Positions 29,401 to 38,129 of a DNA stretch of 43,680 bases are shown here, one piece after another. Position 1 is the stretch's first letter, and every line of letters begins with the position of its first letter. Under the pieces are notes generated by a model. It ran no database searches. It was not told the DNA's origin and saw only the letters and a program-made list of their open reading frames with translations. The translations under genes were made by a program, and so were the position numbers. Origin of the DNA: a virus; IMG/VR virus record IMGVR_UViG_3300034095_000343, positions 1 to 43,680 of that record. One strand, 5' to 3'.

Positions 29401-32400
29401 TTATGTGGTGTTTACAAGTGGTAGAAAGGTGGGAGCTGAAAGTCCTCATGAGACATACAAGGATGGTGCGTTCAATGATGACCCTTATAAAGGAATCATT
29501 AATGTTCCTTTCTCTATCATGAGCATTCAAGCTGAGGTGCCTTCTAAAGAAGATAACCTTGTAACTAGAGGATCTCAAATCACAAAGCTCATCACACTTG
29601 ACTTCATGGAAGCTGGTGTACCTGTGGATTTCTTCCCTGGTCAACCATTTGCAAACAGATATAAAGCTTGGTATAAACTTAGCGATGCTGAGAAGGTTGC
29701 AAAGTCTGAGCTCTACAAAGAGATAAAGAACAACCAAGATATTCTTGAGGCTCTAATTGAAGAGGGATATAAGAACACCCTTGACAGACTGGGCATCAAA
29801 GAAACTGTTGGTAAAGACGGTAAGAAGAAGTTTGAAATCACAGACTTCTCTAAAGCTGCACAAACCCTACGTGATGAGATTCTCAAGAGAGAAGTGAACG
29901 ATAACATCTCTGATGCATTGGCTGGATTCTTACAGGGTAAGGTGGTGCTTGAAGCAACTCCTGCATACCAACAAGTGAGAAACATTATCTATTCTATTGC
30001 TGATAAACAATTCATATCTCCAAAGATTAGTGGTGGTATGAAGGTACAGATTCCTTCTACTATGCTAGAAAGTGGTGTACGTAATGTGAAGGACGGACTT
30101 TATGAGTCTGACATTCTGAAGTTCTATGAGAAAGATGGTAAGCGTGTAGCTGAGGTGATGCTCGGTAGATGGTTTGACAGCCCTCTATCTGATGAGGAAC
30201 TATTAAACTATCTGAACAACACAGAAGAAGGACAGAAGATTTTAGCTGGTGTGGGCTATCGTATTCCTACACAGAAACAAAACTCTGTTGATGTTATTGT
30301 TATTAAGAAGTTCTTACCTAAAGAATTTGGAGACAGTGTGGTGATACCTGCTGCTTTGGTTCAGAAGGTGGGATCTGACTTTGACATAGATAAACTCTCA
30401 GTATATCTCAAGAACGTATATGTTAAAGACGGTAAGCCTAGATTGATTCCTTATTTTGGAATTGGTGAGCAGGCTATCAACAAGTTCAAAGAACTCTTCG
30501 ACAAAGGTGAATTCCTTACAGAGGAAGAGATGAAAGAGCTTGACAGATACATCAATGAGGAAATGCTCTTATTGCAGGACATTGCTGAGGAGTCTAAAGG
30601 TGGCAAACTCATGAGCGCTATATTTGGTAAGTTGTTCTCTGAGGAAGAACTTACACAAGAGTTCACAAGAGGTATAGCTTCTAAAGACCAGATCATCAGC
30701 AGGTTATATAAGAAGAGCTTGGAGAATGAGTACATCCAGAGTATGGAGAATCTCATCACCCATCCTAAGAACTATGACAACCTCATTAAGCCAAACTCTG
30801 CAGAGTCTTTAAAGAAACTCTCTGAGGAAATTGCTGAGAAAACTGTAGGTCAGTCATTTGATTATAAGAATGTAGACAACATGCTTGACAGAACATTCAT
30901 GTCAAGATTGCGTCATGCGTTTGTAACAGGTAAGTATGCAATTGGTATTGCTGCTGTTAACCAGACCAACCACTCATTGAATCAGCGTCAACCCATCTAT
31001 ATTGATAAGCGTAGACTGAATCGTGTGTCTGATGAAGATAGATTCTGGTTAGACAATGCTGATATTAAGTTTGATAAGTATAATGCAATTGAGATAGATG
31101 GTATGATGATGCCCACCCTGTCTATGATTACAAACAAGGCAGGTGAAAACATCTCTGATATCATCGGTATGTTTATTGATGGATATGTGGACATCTCTAA
31201 GGGCCCATGGATTATGGAGCTTGGTGCTACACCAAACGTAGCTTCTACATGGTTGTTTTTAATTAAGGCAGGTGTTCCTGTTAAGACTGTGGCCTATTTC
31301 ATGAACCAACCAATCATCCGTGACTACCTTAGAAACATAGAAAGTGCTGGTTACTCTTGGCTATTTATGGACACGTTTGTAAAAGACATGTCTGATATAT
31401 ATGAACAAGACATGCCAGAGGCTGAGTTGAAAGAAAGAATGGCTGCATTCAGAATCCCTGGAGAAACCACTTTGAAAAATAATGTAGGAAAGACTACAGC
31501 AGATATGAACTCTCAACAGAAGATGGACCAGTTCCTGATGCTGAAGGAGTTTTTGAAATACGCTAAGATGGGTGAGCAGATGTTCCATGTGACACAAGGT
31601 TCTAACTATGACACATCTACATTCAACGATCCTTATCTAGTATTCAAGAAACAAATGCAACAGATTAAGGCTCAGAATACAATCATCAGTTCTGTAGATA
31701 CACTTCTTGCTAATTCTTTTATAGGCAAGCTTGCTGATACAGTGAACAGCGTTAGAGACGCATTTGCTCAAATCATCAAGTCTGACAGTCCTAAGGTGAG
31801 AAACGTAATCCAGAAGGTATTGCTTCCTTATGTAGAAACTAGTGATAGAGACTTTGTGAAGCTAGCACAGAAAGCTGTGGCTGACTTATTTGACTGGGCA
31901 GTACAAACTGACCAACAGTTAAATGAGATGATTAAGGACATCCTTGTTAATGATGGTGGTGTTGGTAGAGAGGTGGCTATGTTTGTAAATGAAGTTAAGA
32001 GTAAAGGAAGAGAACATGCTCTATATGGAAATCATATAATTGATATCATCGAGGGTATACCTTCTATTAGAGCAGCAGCTGGAGGTCCTAACAACGCTAA
32101 GTTGAACATGGGAGAGAACAAGGTGTACGATCAAAACAATGTGATTTATGCCTTCCGTGAACTTAGAGATTATCTGAAGGGTGAAGATAATCCGCTGTAT
32201 GAAAGAATCAAGCTATTGGCTGTTCTACAGAGTGGACTTTCTACATCTCCAATATCTTTCACTAACCTACTTCCTTACGAAGATTTTGAATCTATTTACA
32301 ATAAAACCTTGTCTAAGTTGGAAGGAATGCCTAACTTAGAGGACTTTTATAAGCTGGGTGTATTCCAGAGAAACAACTGGAATAACGATGATGTAGTTCC

Positions 32401-32986
32401 ATATCTGAAAGCAGCTCTTATTAAAACAGCAGCAGGAAGAATGCATTACAATCCATCTATGAAGTTCTTACCAGATGCTGTTAAACAGGCTATGGCTAGC
32501 AACGATATTCCTCCTGTGCTCACTCGTTCTAAAAGGAACAGAGAGGCTAACTCTGATTACATTGTTTACACATGGGAGAAGCAAGAAGAACTTCTTACAA
32601 AGGAAGAACTAGACAAAGCTATAGCTGATAGGAATGTATACAAAGCTATTGCTGCTAAGAAAGCTGAAATGCGTAGAGCTGCTGATTATTCTTACATCAA
32701 CAAAGCTTTGTTCAAGAAAGTGTATGATAATTATGGTACAGCCCTTGAGCACACAGCTTATGATGGTCAAAAATACTTTGTCTACAAGGCTATCAATGCC
32801 TGGGGAGACAGCTTCAGAGCTAATGAGTTCTGGGCAACAGACCACAAGTCTGTAATTGAAAACGGATTTATGAAGGTGGAAGATGTTGATAACAACGTGA
32901 TTATCAGTAAGTTCTTAGACGGTTCTAAGTCTAAGACTACTGAGAAGAGCACACCTAAAGAAAAGAAAGATCCATTTACTTGTTAA
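20459..32986 (+). CDS. Giant virion RNA polymerase protein with zincin domain, 4175 aa
   Basis: Residues 3307-3311 read DFDID within PAALVQKVGSDFDIDKLSVY, preceded by RIPTQ (about 3276). This is the metal-binding motif of the double-psi barrel RNA polymerase of crAss-like phages (DFDGD in cellular beta-prime). GKYAIGIAA (about 3491-3499) resembles the beta-prime segment GxxxGIxAAQS. A possible first barrel lies near 2980-3045 (TSGRKVGAE; VTRGSQITKLI). Upstream, HEVFH at 1951-1955 with EEKLAEEF some 40 residues on is a zincin metalloprotease signature. The N-terminus has an Ala/Gly hydrophobic stretch (about 203-227), and residues about 925-1235 are predicted coiled coil. In phage phi14:2 the related polymerase is packaged and transcribes early genes. 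At 4175 aa this is about twice the phi14:2 protein, suggesting fusion of ejection, protease and polymerase parts or a processed polyprotein. Confidence 0.85.
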   Translation: MAENPLNPQVPLLDRMALEEQYGGYTPADIPEPLPNIPFRGLSTPTPGGGGESVSPLEALDASVRSSNKGLQGGSIRRSLGELTNPRYNVFVPGDYNNEDAYAQGQSWTEKMVNGVGKGLALTGTTFLQGTLGLVNGVGNWIATGNFSSFYDNDLNRGLDNLNKQLDDNLLPNYYTDVEKEAKWYSPDNLFTANFAWNGIVKNLGFAAGAALTGGVYSAGIKALSALPGISRLVSVGKQAEVLAATEAGLTSVNKVADTFGKVKSLSDRFITSYNVLNKGGRAVVAGLSTTGEAGFEALQTLNEKRNELIQEYVAANDGVYPDAQAMEDINAKASEVGNSAFLLNVGLLTATNYIQFPRILGSTYKGEKSVLNELTRETKNIIEDGGKYIAKPSRAGKILGTLDKIRPYTFSTSEAFEEGAQFAIGKGVENYYNKKNNNEPTSFLESLSEGFIQTFGTDEGMENVLIGGLSGAIMQGRGRFREDMAKSRNTADAIQKFNKYRLSDFTKDTIDSVNRGTVLQQEREGFLKKGDVLNSKDREADFVINYLSPRIKYGRFDLVEAEIRDNRALASTEEGFAQLVAEGKALPTDTREAFLDRLTKLEQTANNTLSLYQSLNLRYGGQVDDNGNPLYTSAVIDKMIYAASKVADYDVRIPALTPELSAAGINVDQVMRDIIDGNVDSFNDAIDNIKGMKDLTDDQKEDLGQALEDVAEMAVRRDNYLKEYNEIKKEPVKFQEFTPTDTEETEAPKGETIKVKTKTGEKEVEVGTEYFVGKGVDYDKDGLEVPVEIASLTILGENEDGTIKIKDNKGQIRDVSKQVLEDYKLGKVADLRANKTANYFYKHRNEIFEYNFGEKFGGKKPGRLEYQNGKLFFVYKDDKGKIRRKALKNEYFVAQEGYTQARIKKIGETENEEQRVAREEFTSAEEIAKQKETLAKNRDARLEIITQLETETRERLEEVSKKLETKKKELDGIQKDLAKIGEDVRVAEPRTKKEKALEAKYPELSRQKARFSKVFSTTSKALSKLSRMREDVQDEIAKLTAEKNELELNLAYFEDFGQNLDELPENSGEFLKELKEQVQWVDMLIKETGDNINSLAKLSKTIESAIKDFAAFLKDSLQKFDEDYPQYIKDTLAEIQGGNFIIKNFGDLRDYLADYAILQDLQQEISVSEGRLQDVEGQVDQLYKQLDELGAEYNAKKQILDRFQSVADAYQARKAEETKMMENEQLLAEALGTAESGVQTAEFNKEYEPTAKKSDEIIPRATMGIVRGKPHQIRANTFGFNLNRFTNRKNIRGVYVTSKNEDQLIPGITDMLRMDEAGQIDEDINKDEIIALVMVQEDEDGNIQLVGVDGQPIPDGANALESAIFQVFPDANLTWGAEFNNESMFRKDTPQEVKDAVTKQYKEWRTSVLENPDLSERHEIEASFGRVENVTDADGKIIYDTRTSVQDANLITTDELESTQLIKIPTLPTEGNNIAVENQGTVTFRVPVGTVLLETPNGLVKLQNKKHSEKEAETIYQAILQLAKNMLDPQVGIKDAKSERLLNWLKSTVYWGIPEDQNKKRKPAGYNSAFFEKDSETGKLMLTLSGKGKDFVFTPTALEENKDAIVLMLSNMYNNINSHFAKQLNEPYEEILSISESGEITSRTWKNYQSYLLSNQTPDGKVRSGEELPLSTTVRPTTNEEDINRTNIYFFTTDTADNFVIPVVEKKKAVTPKVLTPGAPTTAAVLQPDTSALAQVQGTARTEPITTATPVTYKLDGTTPQTYTSPEGKKIIFKAPADTTAENATTKIQILQGGDLDEVVAKIKAGGKDPGEMLKKAIFANAIAPMLNQMRAMEAELTVTIPDDVEEVVVADAESKMGKPISQSVLDAVNKKISGLDNEALRVVIEKELKAFVPENWSQVETWLKANFPNVPVYRVKNIIQATNGRQAWGMFKDGAIYIYENAEVGTVYHEVFHAVWRMFSDPAEQKAVLDEMRSRGGKFYDRASMKDISYSEATEEQLEEKLAEEFRDYVQFKKIPAKPTKGRPYILKLFADMVTAIKEFFLGPNADSKVAKMFGKIGQGYYKSHVPFQNSLAFAKEGVIDIEDAFADSDAALSLKDINDKERSDIIQHMTYLTLADLIKTDESLFNIEKRNKKQVYAKLKDQVLETISQKIRMAQSLVSEGAFTQEEVNPLISNTLQLMQNVEDQWGTITERHEEYLKSYAIEFDENDNINLRDENNSGRETYQDATKIDNFKKSNSAVKILLATVPEVDDAGKLVPSSIGGAKLLPVSKTYISMMNNLHTSASVEEMLGRLRQMAVSDPNYRTLYRRITKRDWKDGGVDLSKVDTQHGLQLISSIWNTFKKQNPDVRNVFVLENGEVVVGEANLASAAQQLRSEYINSIVFKAKEGKGFFTYDDKEKVFKGDPAKLKGVNLNSVTAMVDFLNKMGIPFTVSDVNKMTPEQYKVFKGAVAGIKESISKTEKIATFSGKALGMSGRLLELGLVKSAVSNPEFSSTYFNVSGERTQSFIGTNAASDLSDFLSKLERFNKESVGGTGYSYLLTDSFTKGSNLLKRMFTDAGTRKADTEDLFKIGYVSGLVNEEKGKRKESSRLTYKDRLVQELNLNLSGYYLNLVPGDASIEWMIKMGNAISTASISRGMDDINAIFKEYFKAELELVRENRPVAKGRKSNEMRFFKGILGDTLHSDVLAAKGTPEEVYKAFENKINGKLADFIQKDMIKLKQSLTQFGILKEGMLGFEFENINLPNNIGEKEVDRQLMALTANYMIANIEMHKLLYSDPYQYEDELKRIKSFNSPRQAIINSSPKMNAALSNVWNRGFSAGDIGFTKFTQDYFRSATHADVIGIIDLPNYTSFKETDGSGIISMKANRQFRIRAGNWNSEEERQYRYDVAWEKNDKNLPLSNEEVAILGAGNPGIQSAYTPLKPIVSGSKLAKNGTASSYNNVVLDKFALYPLSYRIMKEIDKDANAIKLYDKMQREDIDYVVFTSGRKVGAESPHETYKDGAFNDDPYKGIINVPFSIMSIQAEVPSKEDNLVTRGSQITKLITLDFMEAGVPVDFFPGQPFANRYKAWYKLSDAEKVAKSELYKEIKNNQDILEALIEEGYKNTLDRLGIKETVGKDGKKKFEITDFSKAAQTLRDEILKREVNDNISDALAGFLQGKVVLEATPAYQQVRNIIYSIADKQFISPKISGGMKVQIPSTMLESGVRNVKDGLYESDILKFYEKDGKRVAEVMLGRWFDSPLSDEELLNYLNNTEEGQKILAGVGYRIPTQKQNSVDVIVIKKFLPKEFGDSVVIPAALVQKVGSDFDIDKLSVYLKNVYVKDGKPRLIPYFGIGEQAINKFKELFDKGEFLTEEEMKELDRYINEEMLLLQDIAEESKGGKLMSAIFGKLFSEEELTQEFTRGIASKDQIISRLYKKSLENEYIQSMENLITHPKNYDNLIKPNSAESLKKLSEEIAEKTVGQSFDYKNVDNMLDRTFMSRLRHAFVTGKYAIGIAAVNQTNHSLNQRQPIYIDKRRLNRVSDEDRFWLDNADIKFDKYNAIEIDGMMMPTLSMITNKAGENISDIIGMFIDGYVDISKGPWIMELGATPNVASTWLFLIKAGVPVKTVAYFMNQPIIRDYLRNIESAGYSWLFMDTFVKDMSDIYEQDMPEAELKERMAAFRIPGETTLKNNVGKTTADMNSQQKMDQFLMLKEFLKYAKMGEQMFHVTQGSNYDTSTFNDPYLVFKKQMQQIKAQNTIISSVDTLLANSFIGKLADTVNSVRDAFAQIIKSDSPKVRNVIQKVLLPYVETSDRDFVKLAQKAVADLFDWAVQTDQQLNEMIKDILVNDGGVGREVAMFVNEVKSKGREHALYGNHIIDIIEGIPSIRAAAGGPNNAKLNMGENKVYDQNNVIYAFRELRDYLKGEDNPLYERIKLLAVLQSGLSTSPISFTNLLPYEDFESIYNKTLSKLEGMPNLEDFYKLGVFQRNNWNNDDVVPYLKAALIKTAAGRMHYNPSMKFLPDAVKQAMASNDIPPVLTRSKRNREANSDYIVYTWEKQEELLTKEELDKAIADRNVYKAIAAKKAEMRRAADYSYINKALFKKVYDNYGTALEHTAYDGQKYFVYKAINAWGDSFRANEFWATDHKSVIENGFMKVEDVDNNVIISKFLDGSKSKTTEKSTPKEKKDPFTC

Positions 32987-32997
32987 AACTAATATGA

Positions 32998-35900
32998 ATG
33001 GCTTGTAATGTACAATTGAATGCTTTAAACTATCTCAAGAGCAAAGATATTATTGATGATAATTTGTTGTTGAAGAGTGCTAGATTTTTCCCTGAGAATG
33101 ACAGACTTACGGATATTGCTAGAAGTAAGTATGGCGTTAAGGGAGATGGTAAGTTATTTAGCACAAAGAGACTTCCTAGTGAAAGTCTTAAGGCTGTTCC
33201 TAATGAAGAGCTATTCAATGAGCTACAGGAAAGACATGACTTCTTTCAGAAGACTAAGCTTACAGAAGATGAATTGAATGATCTATATGATGGAGAGGCA
33301 CCTATTGATATATACGATCAAGAGGGTACAATGCCTCTTACACAAGCTTCCTCAGAAACCATTAAGAAGGTAAAGCAAATCCTAGAGAAGATGGGTGTAA
33401 CCATCAAGGACCTAGCTACCTACGCACGTGAGGCTGGTTTAAATTCTACAGGAATAAACGCTGTGGCTGATGTGGTGAGCAAGGTGATTGCTATAGCTGA
33501 AGGAAAAGAGAACGTAGCTCTAACAGAAGAGATGGTGCACATTGCAACAGCTATTCTAGAGCAGAAGAATCCTCAACTAGTTACACAAATGATTAGTAAG
33601 ATAGATAGGTTTGCCATCTATCAACGCACCCTTGAAGAGTATAAAAACAATCCTAACTATCAACTTCCTAATGGAAAGCCTAACATTCGTAAGATAAAGA
33701 AAGAGGCTGTAGATAAGTTGATTGCTGAGTTGATTGTATACAACAACGAGGGTACAACAGAATTCCCTGAGCTGATGGATGAGACCAACAGGTCAATCAT
33801 CAGAAACTTCTTTGAGAAGATTCTTGACTGGTTCAGAGGAATGTATAAGACAGCTAACATTGACATCTTCCAAGAAGCTGCTGCTATTATTGAGGAAGGT
33901 GTTGAAGGTGATGTTATTGATGCTAATGCTGACCAGATCTACTATCAACTATCTGATCCTCAGAAAGCTATACAACAACGCATCCTTCAGACACGAGATG
34001 GTATTAGGAAGGTTGAGGATAAACAAGCTACAGATCCTATTCTCTTAGACACAGAAGAAGCATCCAACTGGTATGAGGCACAACAGCCTGACGGTACATG
34101 GGCTCGTGTAACTAAGAGAGTAACTGACCGTGTGAAGGCTTGGTACAAACAACGCTTTCCTGGTAAAGTGTTTACAGAAGAAGAGAAGCGCTTCAATGAA
34201 ACCAAAAGACAACTTGGTGTAAAAGGACACAAATACTTTGAAGAAATCCACGGAAGATATTTTAATTCTGATGGAACAAGAAAGAAGAACGTTGATCCAC
34301 GTGTAGCAAAACTATCTGCTGTAGATGAAGAGGTGTATGAGAAACTTGAGAAGTATTACACTGACTTAATTGATAAGTTCTCTAAAGATGGCAAGAATCC
34401 TCTTGTATTCTCTGAGGTGGTTATATATGATCCTAAAGAGAAAGAAGCTGGTACAATTGACCTTCTTATTGTAGAAGAGAATGGTAAGGGTAACATTATA
34501 GACTGGAAGTTTATGAGCGTAGCTGCTGATGCTAAGGACGTTTCTTGGTTTAAGCAGGGAGCTTACAACATCCAGCTTGGTAGATATAAGGACATCCTGC
34601 GTGAGAGATATGGTGTGAAAGAGATGGGTATGAACAGAGCTGTTCCTATCATCATGCAACTTAAATTACAAGATCCTAAGAACAAGAACTCAGATATAAA
34701 CCTAACAGGTATTGCTATTGGTTCTGTGAATACAGAAGAGATAGAAGACTTACGTTTGGTGCCTGTATCTGAAGAAACAGAATCTACAGGCTTTGAGCGT
34801 CTAGATCAACTCATTAAAAAGCTTAACGCTACATACAAACAGATTTCTAAAAAGATTGTTACAGAAGAAGATGAGCGTGAGTTCAAGCGTGACCGTTTGA
34901 ACATCCTGAAACAAGCTATACGTACAGCTCAGGGCACATTAAACATTGCTCCTCTTGTAGATGTAATCAAGATAATGAGAAAAGAGGGTCAGCAAATCAT
35001 TGATGACTACAACACTACGTACAAAGGTAGACCTGCTAACTCACAAGGAGAAGACTTTACAGATGAGAAACTGTCTGACTTCTCTGCAAACATGAGAGAA
35101 TACAATGCTTTTGCAGATGTATTTGGTAGAATAGATGACCTAATTGGTGAACTAATCTACAACAAAGAAATGGATAAAGATGCTACCACTGAGCAAGCTC
35201 AGGAGGATATAGCTATGAGGAAGGAGCTTCTCAAGAACATCAGTGATGAGGCTAGAGAAATTCGTCTTTCTGCAGAACAAATTAGAAATGTATCTGGTGA
35301 GTTTGCTGATAAGTTTATTGGACAGAAGAACCTTGTCAAAGGACTATTGAGTGCTGAAGCTGTGGTGAAAGGATTATCTGCCACCTTTAGAGGTGTATCT
35401 GAATTACCTATGGCGTCCCTGCAAGTGCTTTACAAACTTGTAACTAATGCAAAGGGTAGAGCATCTAGAGAAGCGCTTGGTGAGGTGGATAGGCTTATGG
35501 CTATCCGTAAGAAGCTTACAGATAGAGGTGGGGATGTTAGAGCACTTGTACAACAGATCTATCAAAAAGATAGTAAAGATAAACTGGTTAACAAACTGAT
35601 ATACAAGTTTGATAAGAAGTTCTTTGAAGAGGTGGACAACAACTCTCTTGAAGGTTACCGTGATAAGAAATGGATCATGGACAATATTGATGTTGATGCC
35701 TACAGAAAAGAAGCTAAAGAACTCCTAGATAAGAAGATAGCAAGGATTAAGAAACTACATGACGATGATGTTGATCTGATGGAACGTTTGATTCTTGAAG
35801 AACAACGTAAGTGGGATATTGATAGAAAGGATTTTATTGGTTGGAACAACTATATTGTTAAGAGACATCCTCTAACCAAATGGTACTCAGAAGAATACAA

Positions 35901-38094
35901 GAACCTTCTGAAGGACCCAGAACTTCTAGAGCTCTATAACTTCATATCTGAAATGAACCAGAAGGCTAAGTCCTCTGGATACATTAGCAATCAGGTGGCT
36001 TCTACGTTCCTTCCTTTTGTTAGAAAAGGAATGGCTGAAAGCTTAGCTTGGGACTTTGATTTGTCTGCTGTAATGAACTTTGGTAAGAACTTACAGCTTC
36101 AAGCTGATGATGTAGGATATGGTCAGGTGAATGAGCTTACAGGTGAACTAGAGAATGCTATTCCTAAATACTACACCTATGACTTCACACGTGGTGAAGA
36201 TGGTGTTAACGACTATTCTGATGTAAGTGAAGACATCTTCAAGAACATGATATTGTACATTAACCACATGGAGAAGTACAAATATCTGTCTGAGGTGGAA
36301 GATCAATTGCAGCTAGTTAAAACTATTGAAACCTTCAAAGGTTATCTGAACACAGATAGAAATGGTGAGGTGGTATATAAAGATGGCAAACCTGAGGTGA
36401 TGGCTGAAGGACAGTCTACCAGTGAGGGTAATGCCAAGGTGTTTAATGACTTCCTTCGTGCTCTTTTATATGAGCAGAAGTATCCTCTATCTGACAGTGA
36501 TACACCGTTGGGCGTTGGTAAGGTGATGAACTTTGTTAAAGGCGCTATCAATAGTGTAGCTGGTAGAGAAGTGTTTAAACCTGAAGAGAACCCATCTGCA
36601 ACATCTCTAGTGAAAACTATGGATGCTGCAAACAGAGCATTCCAACTTAAAACATTAGGACTAGAGTTTATATCTGGTGCTGTGAACGCATTTGGTGGTA
36701 ACATCCAGATTGCTACACAGGCTGGTAACTACTTCAAAGCTAGAGAGGTGTTGGCTAACGAGACAAAACTTGTTGGAAACAGATTTAAGAATGATGAAGA
36801 GCGTGATATGTTCCTTCAATTAATTGATACATTCATGCCTCTTAAAGACGATCCTACATATGAAAAACTACAGAAGTCTGGTCTTACAAAGCTGACAAGA
36901 GGTAGCTTCTCTGATTTCCTCATGGTGTTTATGAGAGAACCAGAACAACATATTGAGAAATCTATATTCCTCACCCTCCTAGATAACATGATGGTGGAGG
37001 ATGGAAAGATCGTCAGCATTCGTGAGTTTGTCAAGAGGAAGTATAAAGACCGTTATGATTCAGCCTCTAGATATAAAGAGGTGGCTCCTAAGATAGATGA
37101 AGAGATAGAAGAGCTTAAGAAGACTAGATCTCTTAATGCTATTAAGAAACTAGAGAATGGTAAACTTGTCATCCCTGGTCTTGACTTATCTAATGTCACA
37201 GAGCTTCAACGTCTTACAAACCTCACTAGACGTATATCTAGAAATGCTACAGGTAACCTAGCTGATAGTGACCTCAACCGTATGGGAATGAACATCTGGA
37301 CTAAGTCTATGATGATCTTTAAGAACTGGATTCCTAAGCTTGTGGATACACGCTTTGGGGAGTTCAGAAAAGTGAGTGATGACTTCTCTGTAGAGATAGG
37401 AGAAGATGGTCTCACCACAGGAGAGAAATATGACATAGGAAGGATTAGGCTTTTTGCTTATGTATTGGGTACATCTATTAGAGATAAATCATCTAACATT
37501 TATAACATATTGAGTCTCAATGAGAAAGGACTTGCTAGCCTAGATAAGATGTATGAGGAGTTTGCTGAACAGTACCAGAAGCGTACAGGTAAACCACTAG
37601 AGATGGACAGGGATGAGTTCATAGATATGATTAGAACCAACCTCAGAAACCAGGTGAAGGAACTTAGTATTCTCTTGTCTATGTTTGGTGCCATGTTTGC
37701 TCTTGGGTTTGCTGCTCCTGATGACGATGATGACAGAGCTGATAAGAACTTCCACAGATATACACAGAGAGTGATAGATAAGTTCATTGGAGAGCTTTCC
37801 TTCTTCTATAATCCTGCTGAGTTCCAGAAGATTCTTAGTGGATCTATGTTCCCAGCGATTGGTATCTTCTCAGATATAGGAAGATTCTCTAGCCATGTCA
37901 CTATGGAAATGACAGGATTAGACACTTCTAACCCTGAGCTCACAGCAGACCAGGTGAGGAAGAAAGCACAGCCTATAAAGAACTTTGGTAAGATGTTCCC
38001 CATAACCAAATCCCTATTTACGTATGGTGGTATATTGGATGCTGATTTCGCTAAGGAATTTGACATTACCATTCAGAAAGAAAGCAGGAGATGA
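32998..38094 (+). CDS. Giant ejection protein with PD-(D/E)XK nuclease and degenerate zincin-like motifs, 1698 aa
   Basis: The start is the ATG at 32998; an ATG at 32994 is out of frame and stops after four codons. EEMVH at 177-181 sits where a zincin HExxH would be, with the first His replaced by Glu and a later DKLIAELIVY helix, so this domain is probably inactive or altered. Residues about 408-560 fit a RecB-type PD-(D/E)XK nuclease: GTIDLL with D488, IIDWK with D502 and K504, then QLGRY (Q526, Y530). The middle is helical and charged. Near 1553-1575 a hydrophobic segment (LSILLSMFGAMFALGFAA) precedes five Asp, suggesting membrane contact. It follows the polymerase gene by 11 bases. An ejected protein acting on DNA during entry is inferred; the target is unknown. 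Confidence 0.75.
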   Translation: MACNVQLNALNYLKSKDIIDDNLLLKSARFFPENDRLTDIARSKYGVKGDGKLFSTKRLPSESLKAVPNEELFNELQERHDFFQKTKLTEDELNDLYDGEAPIDIYDQEGTMPLTQASSETIKKVKQILEKMGVTIKDLATYAREAGLNSTGINAVADVVSKVIAIAEGKENVALTEEMVHIATAILEQKNPQLVTQMISKIDRFAIYQRTLEEYKNNPNYQLPNGKPNIRKIKKEAVDKLIAELIVYNNEGTTEFPELMDETNRSIIRNFFEKILDWFRGMYKTANIDIFQEAAAIIEEGVEGDVIDANADQIYYQLSDPQKAIQQRILQTRDGIRKVEDKQATDPILLDTEEASNWYEAQQPDGTWARVTKRVTDRVKAWYKQRFPGKVFTEEEKRFNETKRQLGVKGHKYFEEIHGRYFNSDGTRKKNVDPRVAKLSAVDEEVYEKLEKYYTDLIDKFSKDGKNPLVFSEVVIYDPKEKEAGTIDLLIVEENGKGNIIDWKFMSVAADAKDVSWFKQGAYNIQLGRYKDILRERYGVKEMGMNRAVPIIMQLKLQDPKNKNSDINLTGIAIGSVNTEEIEDLRLVPVSEETESTGFERLDQLIKKLNATYKQISKKIVTEEDEREFKRDRLNILKQAIRTAQGTLNIAPLVDVIKIMRKEGQQIIDDYNTTYKGRPANSQGEDFTDEKLSDFSANMREYNAFADVFGRIDDLIGELIYNKEMDKDATTEQAQEDIAMRKELLKNISDEAREIRLSAEQIRNVSGEFADKFIGQKNLVKGLLSAEAVVKGLSATFRGVSELPMASLQVLYKLVTNAKGRASREALGEVDRLMAIRKKLTDRGGDVRALVQQIYQKDSKDKLVNKLIYKFDKKFFEEVDNNSLEGYRDKKWIMDNIDVDAYRKEAKELLDKKIARIKKLHDDDVDLMERLILEEQRKWDIDRKDFIGWNNYIVKRHPLTKWYSEEYKNLLKDPELLELYNFISEMNQKAKSSGYISNQVASTFLPFVRKGMAESLAWDFDLSAVMNFGKNLQLQADDVGYGQVNELTGELENAIPKYYTYDFTRGEDGVNDYSDVSEDIFKNMILYINHMEKYKYLSEVEDQLQLVKTIETFKGYLNTDRNGEVVYKDGKPEVMAEGQSTSEGNAKVFNDFLRALLYEQKYPLSDSDTPLGVGKVMNFVKGAINSVAGREVFKPEENPSATSLVKTMDAANRAFQLKTLGLEFISGAVNAFGGNIQIATQAGNYFKAREVLANETKLVGNRFKNDEERDMFLQLIDTFMPLKDDPTYEKLQKSGLTKLTRGSFSDFLMVFMREPEQHIEKSIFLTLLDNMMVEDGKIVSIREFVKRKYKDRYDSASRYKEVAPKIDEEIEELKKTRSLNAIKKLENGKLVIPGLDLSNVTELQRLTNLTRRISRNATGNLADSDLNRMGMNIWTKSMMIFKNWIPKLVDTRFGEFRKVSDDFSVEIGEDGLTTGEKYDIGRIRLFAYVLGTSIRDKSSNIYNILSLNEKGLASLDKMYEEFAEQYQKRTGKPLEMDRDEFIDMIRTNLRNQVKELSILLSMFGAMFALGFAAPDDDDDRADKNFHRYTQRVIDKFIGELSFFYNPAEFQKILSGSMFPAIGIFSDIGRFSSHVTMEMTGLDTSNPELTADQVRKKAQPIKNFGKMFPITKSLFTYGGILDADFAKEFDITIQKESRR

Positions 38095-38129
38095 TAGCTA
38101 TATTATATCACTTATTTTCTCATAACTCA

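Noticed and set aside
32994-33008. ATG four bases before the start of the 1698-aa protein
   Set aside because: It is out of frame and reaches a stop after four codons. The ATG at 32998 opens the long frame.
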